From JAXDJJ01 sp034665745 (GTDB taxonomy: Bacteria > Actinomycetota > CADDZG01 > WHSQ01), in NCBI GenBank assembly GCA_034665745.1, contig JAXDJJ010000030.1:1-64000 (forward strand): a DNA stretch of 64,000 bases, written 5' to 3'. The notes under the pieces were generated by a model. The model saw only the letters and a list, made by a program, of their open reading frames with translations, was not told where the DNA came from and ran no database searches. Of this stretch, positions 8,002 through 16,758 are shown piece by piece. The translations under genes were made by a program, and so were the position numbers. Each line of letters opens with the position of its first letter. Position 1 is the first letter of the stretch.

Positions 8002-8916
8002 ATGTTGTTCTTGAAACGTATCGGGGTTGCAGTGACTGCTGCGGTCATGCTCGCCATGATGGCCGGCCCTGCAGTCGCGTACACCTTCGATCGGCCCCTC
8101 ACCGCTGGTGACACCGGTCCCGACGTCAAAGCTCTCCAGGTCCGAGTCGCGGGGTGGTTCCCGCAGACCGGACAGGACGAGATGGGCGTCGATGGGACCT
8201 ATGGACCGGGGACCGTTGCTGCGGTCAAAGCGTTCCAAGCGTTCTACGGACTCTCGCCCGATGGCGTTGCCGGTCCCACGACGTTCGCCGTGATCGACGG
8301 TCTCGAGGACGACGACGGCTCGACCGCTCACTTCGCATGGAGCGAGTTCTGGCAGAACACGAACTCGAACTGCTCGGCCAAGGCCAATGCCTATGCATCG
8401 ACCTTCAAGGGCGGGATGGTGTCTCCGGCACGGGCGAAGAAGAACATCAAGCGGGTCATGTGGCGTCTTGAAGCGTTGCGAGCTAAGGCCGGCGGCAAGA
8501 CGATCGCTATCAACTCGGGATTCAGGAGCTCGCCGTACAACGACTGCATCGGTGGAGCCGGAGCCAGCCAGCACATGTACGGAACCGCGGCCGACAACCG
8601 CATGGCAGACCTAACGAACCGTGAGGAGCGAGACCTCGCACGTCGATCGCAGATCTACGGGATCGGCTGCTATTCGTCGCTATCCCACAACCACTTCGAC
8701 ATCCGGATCGAGAACAACGATGCCCCAGGTTCGAAGTTCTGGTGGTGGCCCGAGCAGGACTCCGCAGGCCGCGACCTCGCCGACGACGGCAAGCCATGCT
8801 GGGGCGAGACCGCGGAGAAGTCGAAGAGCCCCGGCTCGGCGATGCTGCTGCCCTCGGCCCTGCTCCTGAAGGATTTCGCATCGACCCCTGAGTGGTACGG
8901 GGGCATGGGCGACTGA
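8002..8916 (+). CDS. Secreted peptidoglycan-binding M15 D,D-peptidase
   Basis: Predicted exported cell-wall hydrolase of 304 residues. A signal peptide ends near AVA (residue 26). A PG_binding_1 domain follows (about 30-95; GPDVKALQVRV, GVDGTYGPGTVAAVKAFQ, GLSPDGVAGPTT). From about 105 there is a peptidase M15-type zinc domain with NSGFRSSPYND, SQHMYGTAADNRM (the SxHxxGxAxD zinc motif) and a late histidine in SHNHFDIR. Such enzymes trim or cut stem peptides. A possible ECF-type promoter lies upstream at 7930-7955. Several cysteine residues suggest disulfides outside the membrane. Confidence 0.88.
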   Translation: MLFLKRIGVAVTAAVMLAMMAGPAVAYTFDRPLTAGDTGPDVKALQVRVAGWFPQTGQDEMGVDGTYGPGTVAAVKAFQAFYGLSPDGVAGPTTFAVIDGLEDDDGSTAHFAWSEFWQNTNSNCSAKANAYASTFKGGMVSPARAKKNIKRVMWRLEALRAKAGGKTIAINSGFRSSPYNDCIGGAGASQHMYGTAADNRMADLTNREERDLARRSQIYGIGCYSSLSHNHFDIRIENNDAPGSKFWWWPEQDSAGRDLADDGKPCWGETAEKSKSPGSAMLLPSALLLKDFASTPEWYGGMGD

Positions 8917-8948
8917 TCGCGTTCTCTCTAGCCGTACGGCGATATCCA

Positions 8949-8962
8949 GTTCTACGTAGAAC
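8949..8962. promoter_or_regulatory. 14-bp perfect palindrome upstream of subtilase gene
   Basis: GTTCTACGTAGAAC reads the same on both strands and lies 75 bases before the GTG of the protease gene, in a 120-base gap. A short ACGTA repeat occurs just downstream (CACGTATA). It is a plausible operator for a dimeric regulator. Function is inferred from symmetry and position only. Confidence 0.4.
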
Positions 8963-9036
8963 CACGTATAGGCCTGCGGCACCGTTTGTCCTACTTTGAG
9001 TAAAGACGGTCCCTTTTCTCTCCCGATGGAGTCCCT

Positions 9037-11286
9037 GTGAAGCGCATCCTGGGTCTGGCACTGACGGTGGCGTTGGCGGCACAATGGCTGGCGCCTTCCG
9101 GCGCGACCGCTCGCCCCGCGTACTCGGCCCCACGGACGACTGTCCCCGCCACCTCTCGTGTCGATCCTTCCGGATCGTCCGGGCGCGTCCCGGGCGAGGT
9201 CATCGTTAGCTACGCCGCCTCAGCCGATCGTTTCGAACGTATGGACCTTCGAGACGAGGTCGGCGCTCGCGCGAGGGCCGGTCTCGCCTTGGCAAACACC
9301 GAGGTTGTTCAGGTTCCGGCCGGCACCGTCGACGAAGCGATCGACGCTCTCGAATCGTCACCCGATGTCGTGTTCGCCGAGCCGAACTATTACCTCTCGG
9401 CAAGCGCTATCCCCAGCGATCCTCGGTTCGCCCAGGAGTGGGGTCTCAACAACACGGGCCAGAGCATCTCCGGGACGTCGGGGACCGCCGATGCCGACAT
9501 CGACGCGCCTGAAGGTTGGGAGTTCACGACCGGCAGCTCGGACGTCGTTGTCGCGATCGTCGACACTGGCGTCGCGTACAACCACCCCGATCTCGCGTCG
9601 AACATCTGGTCGAACCCGGGAGAGACCGGCGGAACCAAAGCGACGAACGGAGTGGACGACGACGGCAACGGCAAGGTCGATGACTGGCGCGGATGGGACT
9701 TCATCGACCGCGACAACACCCCACGCGACCTCTACGGTCACGGGACGCACGTCGCCGGCATCGTGGGCGCCACCGGTAATGACGCGTATGGCGTTGCGGG
9801 CGTCGCCTGGGACGTTTCGCTGATGCCCCTGCGTGTTCTCGACGCCGACGGCTCGGGAACGACGACAGACGTCGCGGACGCAGTCACCTACGCGTCTGCG
9901 AAAGGTGCGGACGTGATCAACCTGAGCCTCGGGGGGCCGGAATTCTCTCAATATCTCTTGAACGCGATCGCCGCTGCGACGAACACTCTGATCGTGGTTG
10001 CGGCCGGCAACGAGAGCGCGAACAACGAAGTCACTTCGTCCTACCCATGCAACTATCCCGGTGCGAACATCGTTTGCGTCGCAGCAACGGATTACAACGA
10101 CAACCTCGCCGGGTACTCGAACTACGGCGTGGTCAGCGTGGACCTAGCGGCTCCCGGCTCGCGCATCCTTTCGACGGTGCCCCCGTTCCTTCGGCCGCTG
10201 AAAGATGGCTTCGAGTCCGGCCTCACTGGATGGACGACCGGCGGTACCGGTACGGCATGGACGAGTCAGGCCGATTCATTGGGCCAATACATCACGGATA
10301 GCTCGGGTGCCAACTACTTGTCCAACACCGACTCCTGGATCGCCACCACATCTGCGACGAGCCTCGCCGACCAACAGAATTGCCGTTTGACTTATGCGTT
10401 CCAGTTGGACACCGAGCGCAACACCGACTACCTCAACGTCGAGGCGTCAACCAACGGCACCTCATGGACCTCGGTGGGGGGATGGAGTGGATCGAGCGGC
10501 GCCGACTGGCTGACAGGGAGCCACGACCTCACCGCGTACGACGGGTCCTCGGTCTACATCCGGTTCAGGCTCACCAGTAACGCGCTCCTCAACTATGCCG
10601 GTGCGTCTGTCGACGATGTCGAGATCCGTTGTCTCGGGGTGAACTTCACCGGCACCGAGTTCTCGTACTTCAGCGGCACCTCGATGGCTACCCCTAACGT
10701 TTCGGGGGCCGCGGCCCTCATGTTGTCTGCTGCTCCGGATTCAACGGTGGCCGAGCTCAAGACCGCCTTGTTGACATCGGTCGATCCCAAGACTGGTCTT
10801 GCCGGGAAGATGGTGGCAGGAGGCCGCCTGAACGTTGCGAAAGCGATAGTTGCGATCGCGCCGGACGTCACACCGCATCAGGTGCCGACGATCCCGCCGC
10901 TTCCGACCGTTTCGCCATCCCCTAGCTCTAGTGCGTCCGCTACACCGTCAGCGTCGCCAACACCTACGCCGACACCAAGCCCGACCGCGCCGATCGATAT
11001 CCCGGTCGTCGATCGCCACGTTTCGCTTCGGTTGGCAGGTCACCTCGTCCTATCCGGCCGGATCTATGCAACCGATGGGTTCCCGGCATGTCTGTCGAAC
11101 ATCCCGGTTCAGATCAAGCGCAACGGGTCGATCATCAAAGTGGTCAGCACGAATACCGACGGGTACTACATCACACAGCTACGTGACCTAACAGGCCGCT
11201 ATGGGGCCCGCATACTCAAAACCGACCTACCGGGCGAGCTGTGCCGCGGCGATTCCTCCGTCGTGCGTCACCACCGTCATCACTAG
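9037..11286 (+). CDS. Secreted subtilisin-like serine protease with inserted beta-sandwich domain
   Basis: S8-family protease of 749 residues, GTG start, signal peptide to about residue 26. A propeptide-like region (50-120) precedes the catalytic domain: Asp176 (VAIVDTGV), His235 (YGHGTHVAG), Asn325 in VAAGN, and Ser549 in FSGTSMATP. Between Asn325 and Ser549, at about 385-535, there is an extra block (DGFESGLTGWTTGG through YAGASVDDVEIRC) that looks like the MAM or jelly-roll domains found in secreted peptidases. After the catalytic domain come a Pro/Ser/Thr linker (about 620-660) and a C-terminal Ig-like domain ending in RHHRHH. It overlaps the convergent wecA-like gene by four bases. Confidence 0.92.
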   Translation: MKRILGLALTVALAAQWLAPSGATARPAYSAPRTTVPATSRVDPSGSSGRVPGEVIVSYAASADRFERMDLRDEVGARARAGLALANTEVVQVPAGTVDEAIDALESSPDVVFAEPNYYLSASAIPSDPRFAQEWGLNNTGQSISGTSGTADADIDAPEGWEFTTGSSDVVVAIVDTGVAYNHPDLASNIWSNPGETGGTKATNGVDDDGNGKVDDWRGWDFIDRDNTPRDLYGHGTHVAGIVGATGNDAYGVAGVAWDVSLMPLRVLDADGSGTTTDVADAVTYASAKGADVINLSLGGPEFSQYLLNAIAAATNTLIVVAAGNESANNEVTSSYPCNYPGANIVCVAATDYNDNLAGYSNYGVVSVDLAAPGSRILSTVPPFLRPLKDGFESGLTGWTTGGTGTAWTSQADSLGQYITDSSGANYLSNTDSWIATTSATSLADQQNCRLTYAFQLDTERNTDYLNVEASTNGTSWTSVGGWSGSSGADWLTGSHDLTAYDGSSVYIRFRLTSNALLNYAGASVDDVEIRCLGVNFTGTEFSYFSGTSMATPNVSGAAALMLSAAPDSTVAELKTALLTSVDPKTGLAGKMVAGGRLNVAKAIVAIAPDVTPHQVPTIPPLPTVSPSPSSSASATPSASPTPTPTPSPTAPIDIPVVDRHVSLRLAGHLVLSGRIYATDGFPACLSNIPVQIKRNGSIIKVVSTNTDGYYITQLRDLTGRYGARILKTDLPGELCRGDSSVVRHHRHH

Positions 11287-12395
11287 GCGGTAACGGAGCT
11301 CTCCGCGTCGTCGTCGACGTCGCTCGGATCCTCGTGGGGGGTGACCTCCATGATCATCAGCTTCCGGCGCTTGCTCGTCTCATAAACGGGAACGGCGCCG
11401 AGCAGAAGTCCGGCGAACAACGCCAGCGCGATGACGAGGCCCATCAGGATGAAGCCGGTCGTTCGTTCGAGACGCGACATGACTATCGCGAGCCAGCCCA
11501 AGGTGATGCCTGCCGCGTAAACCAGTGCAACTGCGGCGCGCACGGGGATGCCCACGAAGACGAGGCGGTGGCTGATGTGGTCGCGTCCACCCGTGAGAAC
11601 GCTCCGCTTGTTCAGCAAACGAGATGTCACCACGAGAGTCGTGTCGAAGATCGCCACTCCAAGGACGAGGATCGGGACCATGAATGTGATCGATGCGGTG
11701 GCGTCGAAATGGAGCTTGATCCCAAGGACGGCCAGCATGAATCCAAGGAACAAGCTGCCTGCGTCGCCCATGTAGATGCGCGCCGGGTGCACGTTATGGC
11801 GCAGGAATCCAAGGGCACATCCACACAGCGCGATCGATAGAGCGGCGACAAGAAGCTGTCCGTTCATCGCAGCGAGGATGAAGAACAGCCCAGATGCGAT
11901 CGCCGCGGTACCGGCCGATAGCCCGTCCATGTTGTCTAGGAGGTTGAAGGCATTTGTAACTCCAACGATCCAGAAGATGGTGAGGGCCGCGTTGAACGCG
12001 GAGACATCGAACAGATGGATTCCAACTCCCGACGCGTAGATCGCGCTGGCGGCACCGATCTGGAGGACGAGGCGCAGCAATGGCGCTAGACCCTTGAGGT
12101 CGTCGATCAGTCCCATGATGCTCAACCCGATCGCGCACCCGAGCAGCACGATAAGTTCCTCGAGCTTCGCGTCGGGTGGATTTATCAAGCTCGCGATCAG
12201 CACAGCGATAGCGAACGAAGTGACGATCGCTATCCCGCCCAGATAGGGGACCGGAGACTCCTGGAGCTTGTAGTCGCCAGGGCGGTCCATGACGTCCTTT
12301 GATAGGGCGATACGAAGGGCGAGCGGAGTTAGTCCGAAGGCAAGTGCCAGAGAGACGGCGAACGCGCCTGCATAAGACCACGCGCCTACTTCCAT
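11283..12395 (-). CDS. WecA/MraY-family undecaprenyl-phosphate sugar-phosphate transferase
   Basis: Polytopic membrane enzyme (370 residues, about ten hydrophobic helices) expected to put GlcNAc-1-phosphate or a related sugar on undecaprenyl phosphate as the first lipid-linked step of a polysaccharide. Diagnostic motifs are LIDDLKGL, the catalytic block NLLDNMDGLSAG, HNVHPARIYMGDAGSLFLGF, and the histidine motif GGRDHISHRL. The C-terminus is a polar acidic tail. Its ATG directly abuts the stop of the epimerase gene upstream, so the two form an operon. It is more likely WecA/TagO-like than the peptidoglycan enzyme MraY, since no mur genes are present. Confidence 0.88.
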   Translation of the reverse strand: MEVGAWSYAGAFAVSLALAFGLTPLALRIALSKDVMDRPGDYKLQESPVPYLGGIAIVTSFAIAVLIASLINPPDAKLEELIVLLGCAIGLSIMGLIDDLKGLAPLLRLVLQIGAASAIYASGVGIHLFDVSAFNAALTIFWIVGVTNAFNLLDNMDGLSAGTAAIASGLFFILAAMNGQLLVAALSIALCGCALGFLRHNVHPARIYMGDAGSLFLGFMLAVLGIKLHFDATASITFMVPILVLGVAIFDTTLVVTSRLLNKRSVLTGGRDHISHRLVFVGIPVRAAVALVYAAGITLGWLAIVMSRLERTTGFILMGLVIALALFAGLLLGAVPVYETSKRRKLMIMEVTPHEDPSDVDDDAESSVTA

Positions 12396-13355
12396 CTAGC
12401 CCCTCTGCTCTTCGACCACCCGAGCGATGATCTCCTCCAACGTGACGGTCGGTTCGAACCCGATCAGATTGTTGACGCGCGTGATGTCGGGGACGCGGCG
12501 CTCCATGTCTTCGAAGCCCTCTTCGTAGGCCTCTTCGTACGAGACGTACTTGATCTTGCTCTTCGAGTCGGCGATCGAGACGATCTTGTTCGCAAGGTCG
12601 GTCATCGAGATCTCCTGCGTGCCGCCGATGTTGAACACGCGGCCGTAAGCCTCTTTGTTGTCCATCAACTCCACGAGTGCTTTCACGACGTCACCGACGT
12701 AGCAGAAACATCGGGTCTGTTCGCCGTTGCCGTACACGGTTATCTGCTCGCCGAGCACTGCTTGCTGCACGAAGCGCGGGATGACCATCCCGTACGAGCC
12801 GGTCTGGCGCGGCCCGACGGTGTTGAACAAACGCACGATGACGGTCTCGAGCCCCTTCTCGCGCCAGTATGTGTAGGCGAGGATCTCGTCGATCGCTTTT
12901 GCTTCGGAGTACGACCAGCGGCTCTTCAACGGCGAACCGAGGATGCGGTCGTCGTCCTCGTGCAGCCGGTCGGAGGTGTTCTTGCCGTAGATCTCGCTCG
13001 TCGAGGTCACGAGGACCTTCGTCCCGTACTTGTGGGCCTTCTCGAAGATGATCTCGGAGCCCCTGATGTTCGTGGCGAGGCTCTCGAGGGGTTTCTGAAC
13101 GATTAGGTGGACCCCCACCGCTGCGGCCAGGTGGAAGATCGCATCCGAGCGGGCGGCGAGGTCGTCGACCAGATCGGCATTCAGGATCGAGCCCAGGACG
13201 AACTCGAAATCGGTGCGTCCGAGCAGGTGCTCGATGTTGCCGTGGCGACCCGTGGACAGGTTGTCGAGCGCGATGACACGGTGCCCACGGGCCAGGAGTT
13301 CGTCTGCCAGGTGACTGCCGATGAAACCGGCTCCGCCCGTGATGAGTGCATTCAC
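12396..13355 (-). CDS. NAD-dependent nucleotide-sugar epimerase/dehydratase (extended SDR)
   Basis: Extended short-chain dehydrogenase of 319 residues with the Rossmann motif GGAGFIGSH (7-15), TSTSEIYG before the catalytic tyrosine, and the YxxxK pair in WSYSEAKA. The sequence style (LRFNTVGPRQTG-like block, RCFCYVGDVV) suggests a UDP-glucuronate decarboxylase or UDP-sugar 4-epimerase; the substrate is not settled. The start is GTG at 13355. It heads a two-gene operon with the WecA-like transferase and is divergent from the nucleotide-sugar dehydrogenase, only 34 bases away. Confidence 0.82.
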   Translation of the reverse strand: MNALITGGAGFIGSHLADELLARGHRVIALDNLSTGRHGNIEHLLGRTDFEFVLGSILNADLVDDLAARSDAIFHLAAAVGVHLIVQKPLESLATNIRGSEIIFEKAHKYGTKVLVTSTSEIYGKNTSDRLHEDDDRILGSPLKSRWSYSEAKAIDEILAYTYWREKGLETVIVRLFNTVGPRQTGSYGMVIPRFVQQAVLGEQITVYGNGEQTRCFCYVGDVVKALVELMDNKEAYGRVFNIGGTQEISMTDLANKIVSIADSKSKIKYVSYEEAYEEGFEDMERRVPDITRVNNLIGFEPTVTLEEIIARVVEEQRG

Positions 13356-13389
13356 CCGAAGATTGTAGTGAAGGACTGGCTAGTACCCT

Positions 13390-14703
13390 TTGAGCGTGGA
13401 ACCTCACCTGCAAGAGCTGCTTCAAAGGATCGAGTCGAAGGATGCCGTCGTAGGCGTCGTGGGGCTCGGTTACGTGGGGCTTCCCGTGGCCGTTTCGTTC
13501 GCAGAGGCCGGGTTCAGGGTCATCGGTGTGGATGTGAACCCGGCGAAGGTCGAGACCCTTGCCGCGGGGCGATCCTTCCTCACAGACGTGCCTTCGGAGC
13601 AGGTTGCCCCCCTGGTAGAGGCCGGGCGGTTCACTCCCGTGACGTCCTTCGAGACCCTCGCACAGGCTGATGCGATCCTGATCTGCGTCCCGACGCCGAT
13701 CACCGACGGGGCCCCCGACCTGTCTCTCGTGGTCGGAGCCGGCAAGGCCATCGGCGAGGTCCTTAAGCGCCCTTCACTGGTGGTCCTGGAATCGACGACC
13801 TACCCCGGCTCGACCGACGAGCTGCTGGCACCTCTTCTCGCTGGTGACCGTTACACGGCCGGGATCGATTTCTGCTTGGCATTCTCTCCCGAGCGGATCG
13901 ACCCGGGCAACCCGGTGTACTCGTTCACCGACATTCCGAAGATCGTGGGCGGCATCGACGACAACTCAACGCAGGTCGCTGCCGCGCTGTATGGACAGGT
14001 CGTGCCGAAAGTCGTGACGGTTACCAGTACGCGTGAAGCCGAGCTGGCGAAGCTGATCGAGAACACGTTCCGTCATGTGAACATAGCGTTGGTGAACGAA
14101 CTTGCCATCTACGCGCACGAGATGGGTATCGACATCTGGGAAGCGATCGACGCGGCGGCCAGCAAGCCGTTCGGATTCATGCCGTTCTATCCCGGACCGG
14201 GCTGGGGCGGCCACTGCATCCCGCTCGACCCCGCGTACCTCTCATGGCGGGTGCGCCGGGACCGGTCGCACGAGGTTCGGTTCGTCGAAGTTGCCCAAGC
14301 GGTGAACTCGGAGATGCCACGCGAGGTGACGAACCGCATCTCTGCCTATCTGAACGACCAGGGCAAGTCGGTGCGCAACGCGAAGATCCTGGCGGTCGGC
14401 GCGGCGTACAAGCCGGGCGTGGACGACACGCGGGAGGCGGGTGCACTCAAGGTGATCGGACGCCTCGCGAAGCAAGGGGCCGAGGTCTCGCTGCTCGACC
14501 CGGTCGTGGGTTCGGTCGAGGTCGATGGGCAGACCCTGACATCCGTGGATCCGACACCCGAGCTCATCGCAGGTCAGGACATCGTCGTGATCCTCGTTGC
14601 GCAGCATGGAGTGGACTGGGAATCCATCGCGACGAACGCGACTTTCGTGCTCGACTGCTGCAACGCCCTGAAGCGTAAGAGCGACAAGATCAAGAGACTC
14701 TAG
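13390..14703 (+). CDS. UDP-N-acetyl-sugar 6-dehydrogenase (WecC/WbpA type)
   Basis: NAD-dependent four-electron dehydrogenase that oxidises C6 of a UDP-HexNAc to the uronic acid. The 437-residue length fits. The N-terminal Rossmann motif is GLGYVGLPVA (26-35), and the catalytic cysteine lies in PGPGWGGHCIPLDP, the form typical of the UDP-GlcNAc/UDP-ManNAc branch, not the UDP-glucose branch. The C-terminal domain carries AAYKPGVDDTREAGALKV. The start is TTG at 13390, with GTG at 13396 as an alternative. It overlaps the next epimerase by one base, so the pair probably makes a UDP-HexNAcA and its epimer for the polysaccharide. Confidence 0.87.
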   Translation: MSVEPHLQELLQRIESKDAVVGVVGLGYVGLPVAVSFAEAGFRVIGVDVNPAKVETLAAGRSFLTDVPSEQVAPLVEAGRFTPVTSFETLAQADAILICVPTPITDGAPDLSLVVGAGKAIGEVLKRPSLVVLESTTYPGSTDELLAPLLAGDRYTAGIDFCLAFSPERIDPGNPVYSFTDIPKIVGGIDDNSTQVAAALYGQVVPKVVTVTSTREAELAKLIENTFRHVNIALVNELAIYAHEMGIDIWEAIDAAASKPFGFMPFYPGPGWGGHCIPLDPAYLSWRVRRDRSHEVRFVEVAQAVNSEMPREVTNRISAYLNDQGKSVRNAKILAVGAAYKPGVDDTREAGALKVIGRLAKQGAEVSLLDPVVGSVEVDGQTLTSVDPTPELIAGQDIVVILVAQHGVDWESIATNATFVLDCCNALKRKSDKIKRL

Positions 14704-15620
14704 TGAAAGCTCTCGTTACCGGGGGGGCCGGGTTCATCGGCTCATCCGTTGCCAAAGGATTGCTCGAACGCGGCGATGAAGTGCGCGTCATCGATAACCT
14801 GTCCACCGGTTTCCGTGAAGCGATCCCGACTGGGGTCGAATTCTTTGAGGGTGATCTGCGGAACCTTGATGACGTGCGTAAGGCGTGCACGGATATCGAA
14901 GTTGTCTTTCATGAGGCTGCGATCCGCAGCGTTCCCAAGTCCGTGGACAACCCGCTCGATTCGAACGACTCGAACGTCACCGGAACGTTGACCCTGTTGA
15001 TCGGTGCCTCCGAGGAAGGCGTCTCGCGACTCGTCTACGCATCGTCATCGAGCGTGTATGGCGACCGGGGGGACGAGGTGAACAAGGAGGACATGGCCCC
15101 CAACCCGATGTCCCCCTACGCGGTCAGCAAGCTCTCGGGGGAGTTGTATTGCCGGGCGTGGACGCATCTCGGTCGCCTCTCGACGGTCTCGCTCCGCTAC
15201 TTCAACGTCTTCGGCCCCGGCCAGCACCCCGAATCGAAGTACTCGGCGGTCTTCCCTGGATTCATCTCTGCACTCAAGGCGGGCAAGGCGCCGGAGGTGC
15301 ACTGGGACGGCGAGCAGTCGCGCGACTTCTCGTTCATCGACGACGTCGTGTCAGCAAACATCGCCGCTGGAACAACTTCAGGGATAGATGGCGAGGTTTT
15401 CAACATCGGCGGCGGTGATCCAAAGACCGTGAACGAAGTCCTCAAGTCTGTGTCTGATGCGATGGGAGTTTGGATAGATCCCGTTTCCCTTCCGAAGCGA
15501 AGCGGCGATGTCAGGCACACGAGAGCGGACATCTCGAAGGCTCGGTCGATGTTGTCGTGGGAACCGGTAGCGGAGTGGGATGCCTCCGTGAAGGCCACGG
15601 TCGACTGGTTCGCCAACTAA
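14703..15620 (+). CDS. UDP-sugar 4-epimerase-like SDR (WbpP/GalE type)
   Basis: Extended SDR of 305 residues: GGAGFIGSSVA (7-17), YASSSSVYGD, and the YxxxK pair in SPYAVSKLSGE, followed by RYFNVFGPGQ and a substrate-binding DFSFIDDVV block. The set is typical of UDP-GlcNAc or UDP-GlcNAcA 4-epimerases in O-antigen clusters. GTG start at 14703 overlaps the stop of the dehydrogenase by one base, which points to translational coupling and to a two-step conversion. The stop is followed after ten bases by a glycosyltransferase start. Confidence 0.83.
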   Translation: MKALVTGGAGFIGSSVAKGLLERGDEVRVIDNLSTGFREAIPTGVEFFEGDLRNLDDVRKACTDIEVVFHEAAIRSVPKSVDNPLDSNDSNVTGTLTLLIGASEEGVSRLVYASSSSVYGDRGDEVNKEDMAPNPMSPYAVSKLSGELYCRAWTHLGRLSTVSLRYFNVFGPGQHPESKYSAVFPGFISALKAGKAPEVHWDGEQSRDFSFIDDVVSANIAAGTTSGIDGEVFNIGGGDPKTVNEVLKSVSDAMGVWIDPVSLPKRSGDVRHTRADISKARSMLSWEPVAEWDASVKATVDWFAN

Positions 15621-15630
15621 CATCGATCGC

Positions 15631-16758
15631 ATGAGCACCCGGATCCGGGTCCTTCGCATCTGCACGCGGCTGAACGTCGGTGGACCCGCGCAGCAGGTCA
15701 CTCTTCTCACGAAGTTACTGGACCCAGAACGTTTCGATTCCAGACTTGCGATCGGAGCCCCCGGCCCCCGAGAAGGAAGCATGCTCGACCTAAGACCCGA
15801 CCTCGCTGAAGGGATAGAGGACAGGATCATCTATGTGCAGGGACTTGGCCGGGATCCACACCCCGCCGCCGACCTAAGGGCGTTTCGTCGGCTGGCGACC
15901 CTGATCGAGGAATTCGAACCTCACATCGTGCACACCCATATGGCGAAAGCAGGCACGCTCGGGCGGGTGGCAGCGGCGATGAAGAAGGTGCCTGTGCGGG
16001 TCCATACGTTCCACGGCACCGTCTTCGAAGGCCACTTCACACTCGCTGTCGGGAGCATGCTCAAAGTTTGGGAGCGACTAATCGGGAGGGGGACAACGGC
16101 CGTTATCCCAGTCTCGCCAACGGTCGGCGCGCAACTGATCGAAGCTGGGTTCTCCCGCGATAGGATTCGAATGGTTCCTTTGGGGCTCGACCTGGAGAGA
16201 TTCCGCGATGTGGCCCCTGTCTCTCAGTCGAAGCCGATGATTGTTTCATTGGTAGCGCGGCTAGTGCCGGTGAAAGACATCGACCTCTTCATCGCCGCCA
16301 TGCGGCTGGTGCGGGAGAGAGATGCCTCTGTCACCGCAAGGGTGATCGGAGACGGTCCGGAAAGGCAACGGATCGAGGGGCTTGCGCCGGCCTGGCTCGA
16401 CGTCATGGGCAACCAGGCCGACCTTCCTCATCTGCTCGAGGAAACGCGCGTAGTAGCGCTCTCTTCTCGCTCCGAAGGCTCACCCGTCGCGCTGATCGAG
16501 GCGATGGCGGCCGGACGACCGGTTGCGTCGGTGCCGGTTGGCGGGGTTATTGACATCTTGAAGGATCGTCCGGGAGCCGTTCTCGCGACAGATCGAAGTC
16601 CTCGGGCGCTAGCTGACGCTATTTTGCACGCGTTGACCGATACATCGGTTGCTGAAGGAGCCGCCACCGGGCGCTCCGCGATCGTCGATGAGTTCGGCAT
16701 CGCGCGTCTCGTGGAGGATCTGGCCGCGCTTTACGAGGAACTGCTGGCAGCGCGATGA
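15631..16758 (+). CDS. GT4-family glycosyltransferase
   Basis: GT-B fold transferase of 375 residues. The N-terminal half starts with RVLRICTRLNVGGPAQQVTLL, the usual acceptor-side GT4 opening with its GGPAQ loop. The C-terminal half has the retaining EX7E-type motif SRSEGSPVALIEAMAAGRPVASVPVGG, which binds the nucleotide-sugar diphosphate. It probably adds one sugar to a lipid-linked chain on the cytoplasmic side. The stop overlaps the next GT4 gene by four bases (ATGA). Acceptor and donor are unknown. Confidence 0.85.
   Translation: MSTRIRVLRICTRLNVGGPAQQVTLLTKLLDPERFDSRLAIGAPGPREGSMLDLRPDLAEGIEDRIIYVQGLGRDPHPAADLRAFRRLATLIEEFEPHIVHTHMAKAGTLGRVAAAMKKVPVRVHTFHGTVFEGHFTLAVGSMLKVWERLIGRGTTAVIPVSPTVGAQLIEAGFSRDRIRMVPLGLDLERFRDVAPVSQSKPMIVSLVARLVPVKDIDLFIAAMRLVRERDASVTARVIGDGPERQRIEGLAPAWLDVMGNQADLPHLLEETRVVALSSRSEGSPVALIEAMAAGRPVASVPVGGVIDILKDRPGAVLATDRSPRALADAILHALTDTSVAEGAATGRSAIVDEFGIARLVEDLAALYEELLAAR

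Noticed and set aside
8959..8986. ECF-type promoter before the subtilase gene (GAACC...CGTT)
   Set aside because: The spacing is about three bases longer than at the four other sites, so it was not counted.
11283..12395. Peptidoglycan MraY
   Set aside because: No mur or fts genes around; it is coupled to a nucleotide-sugar epimerase, which fits WecA/TagO-type enzymes better.
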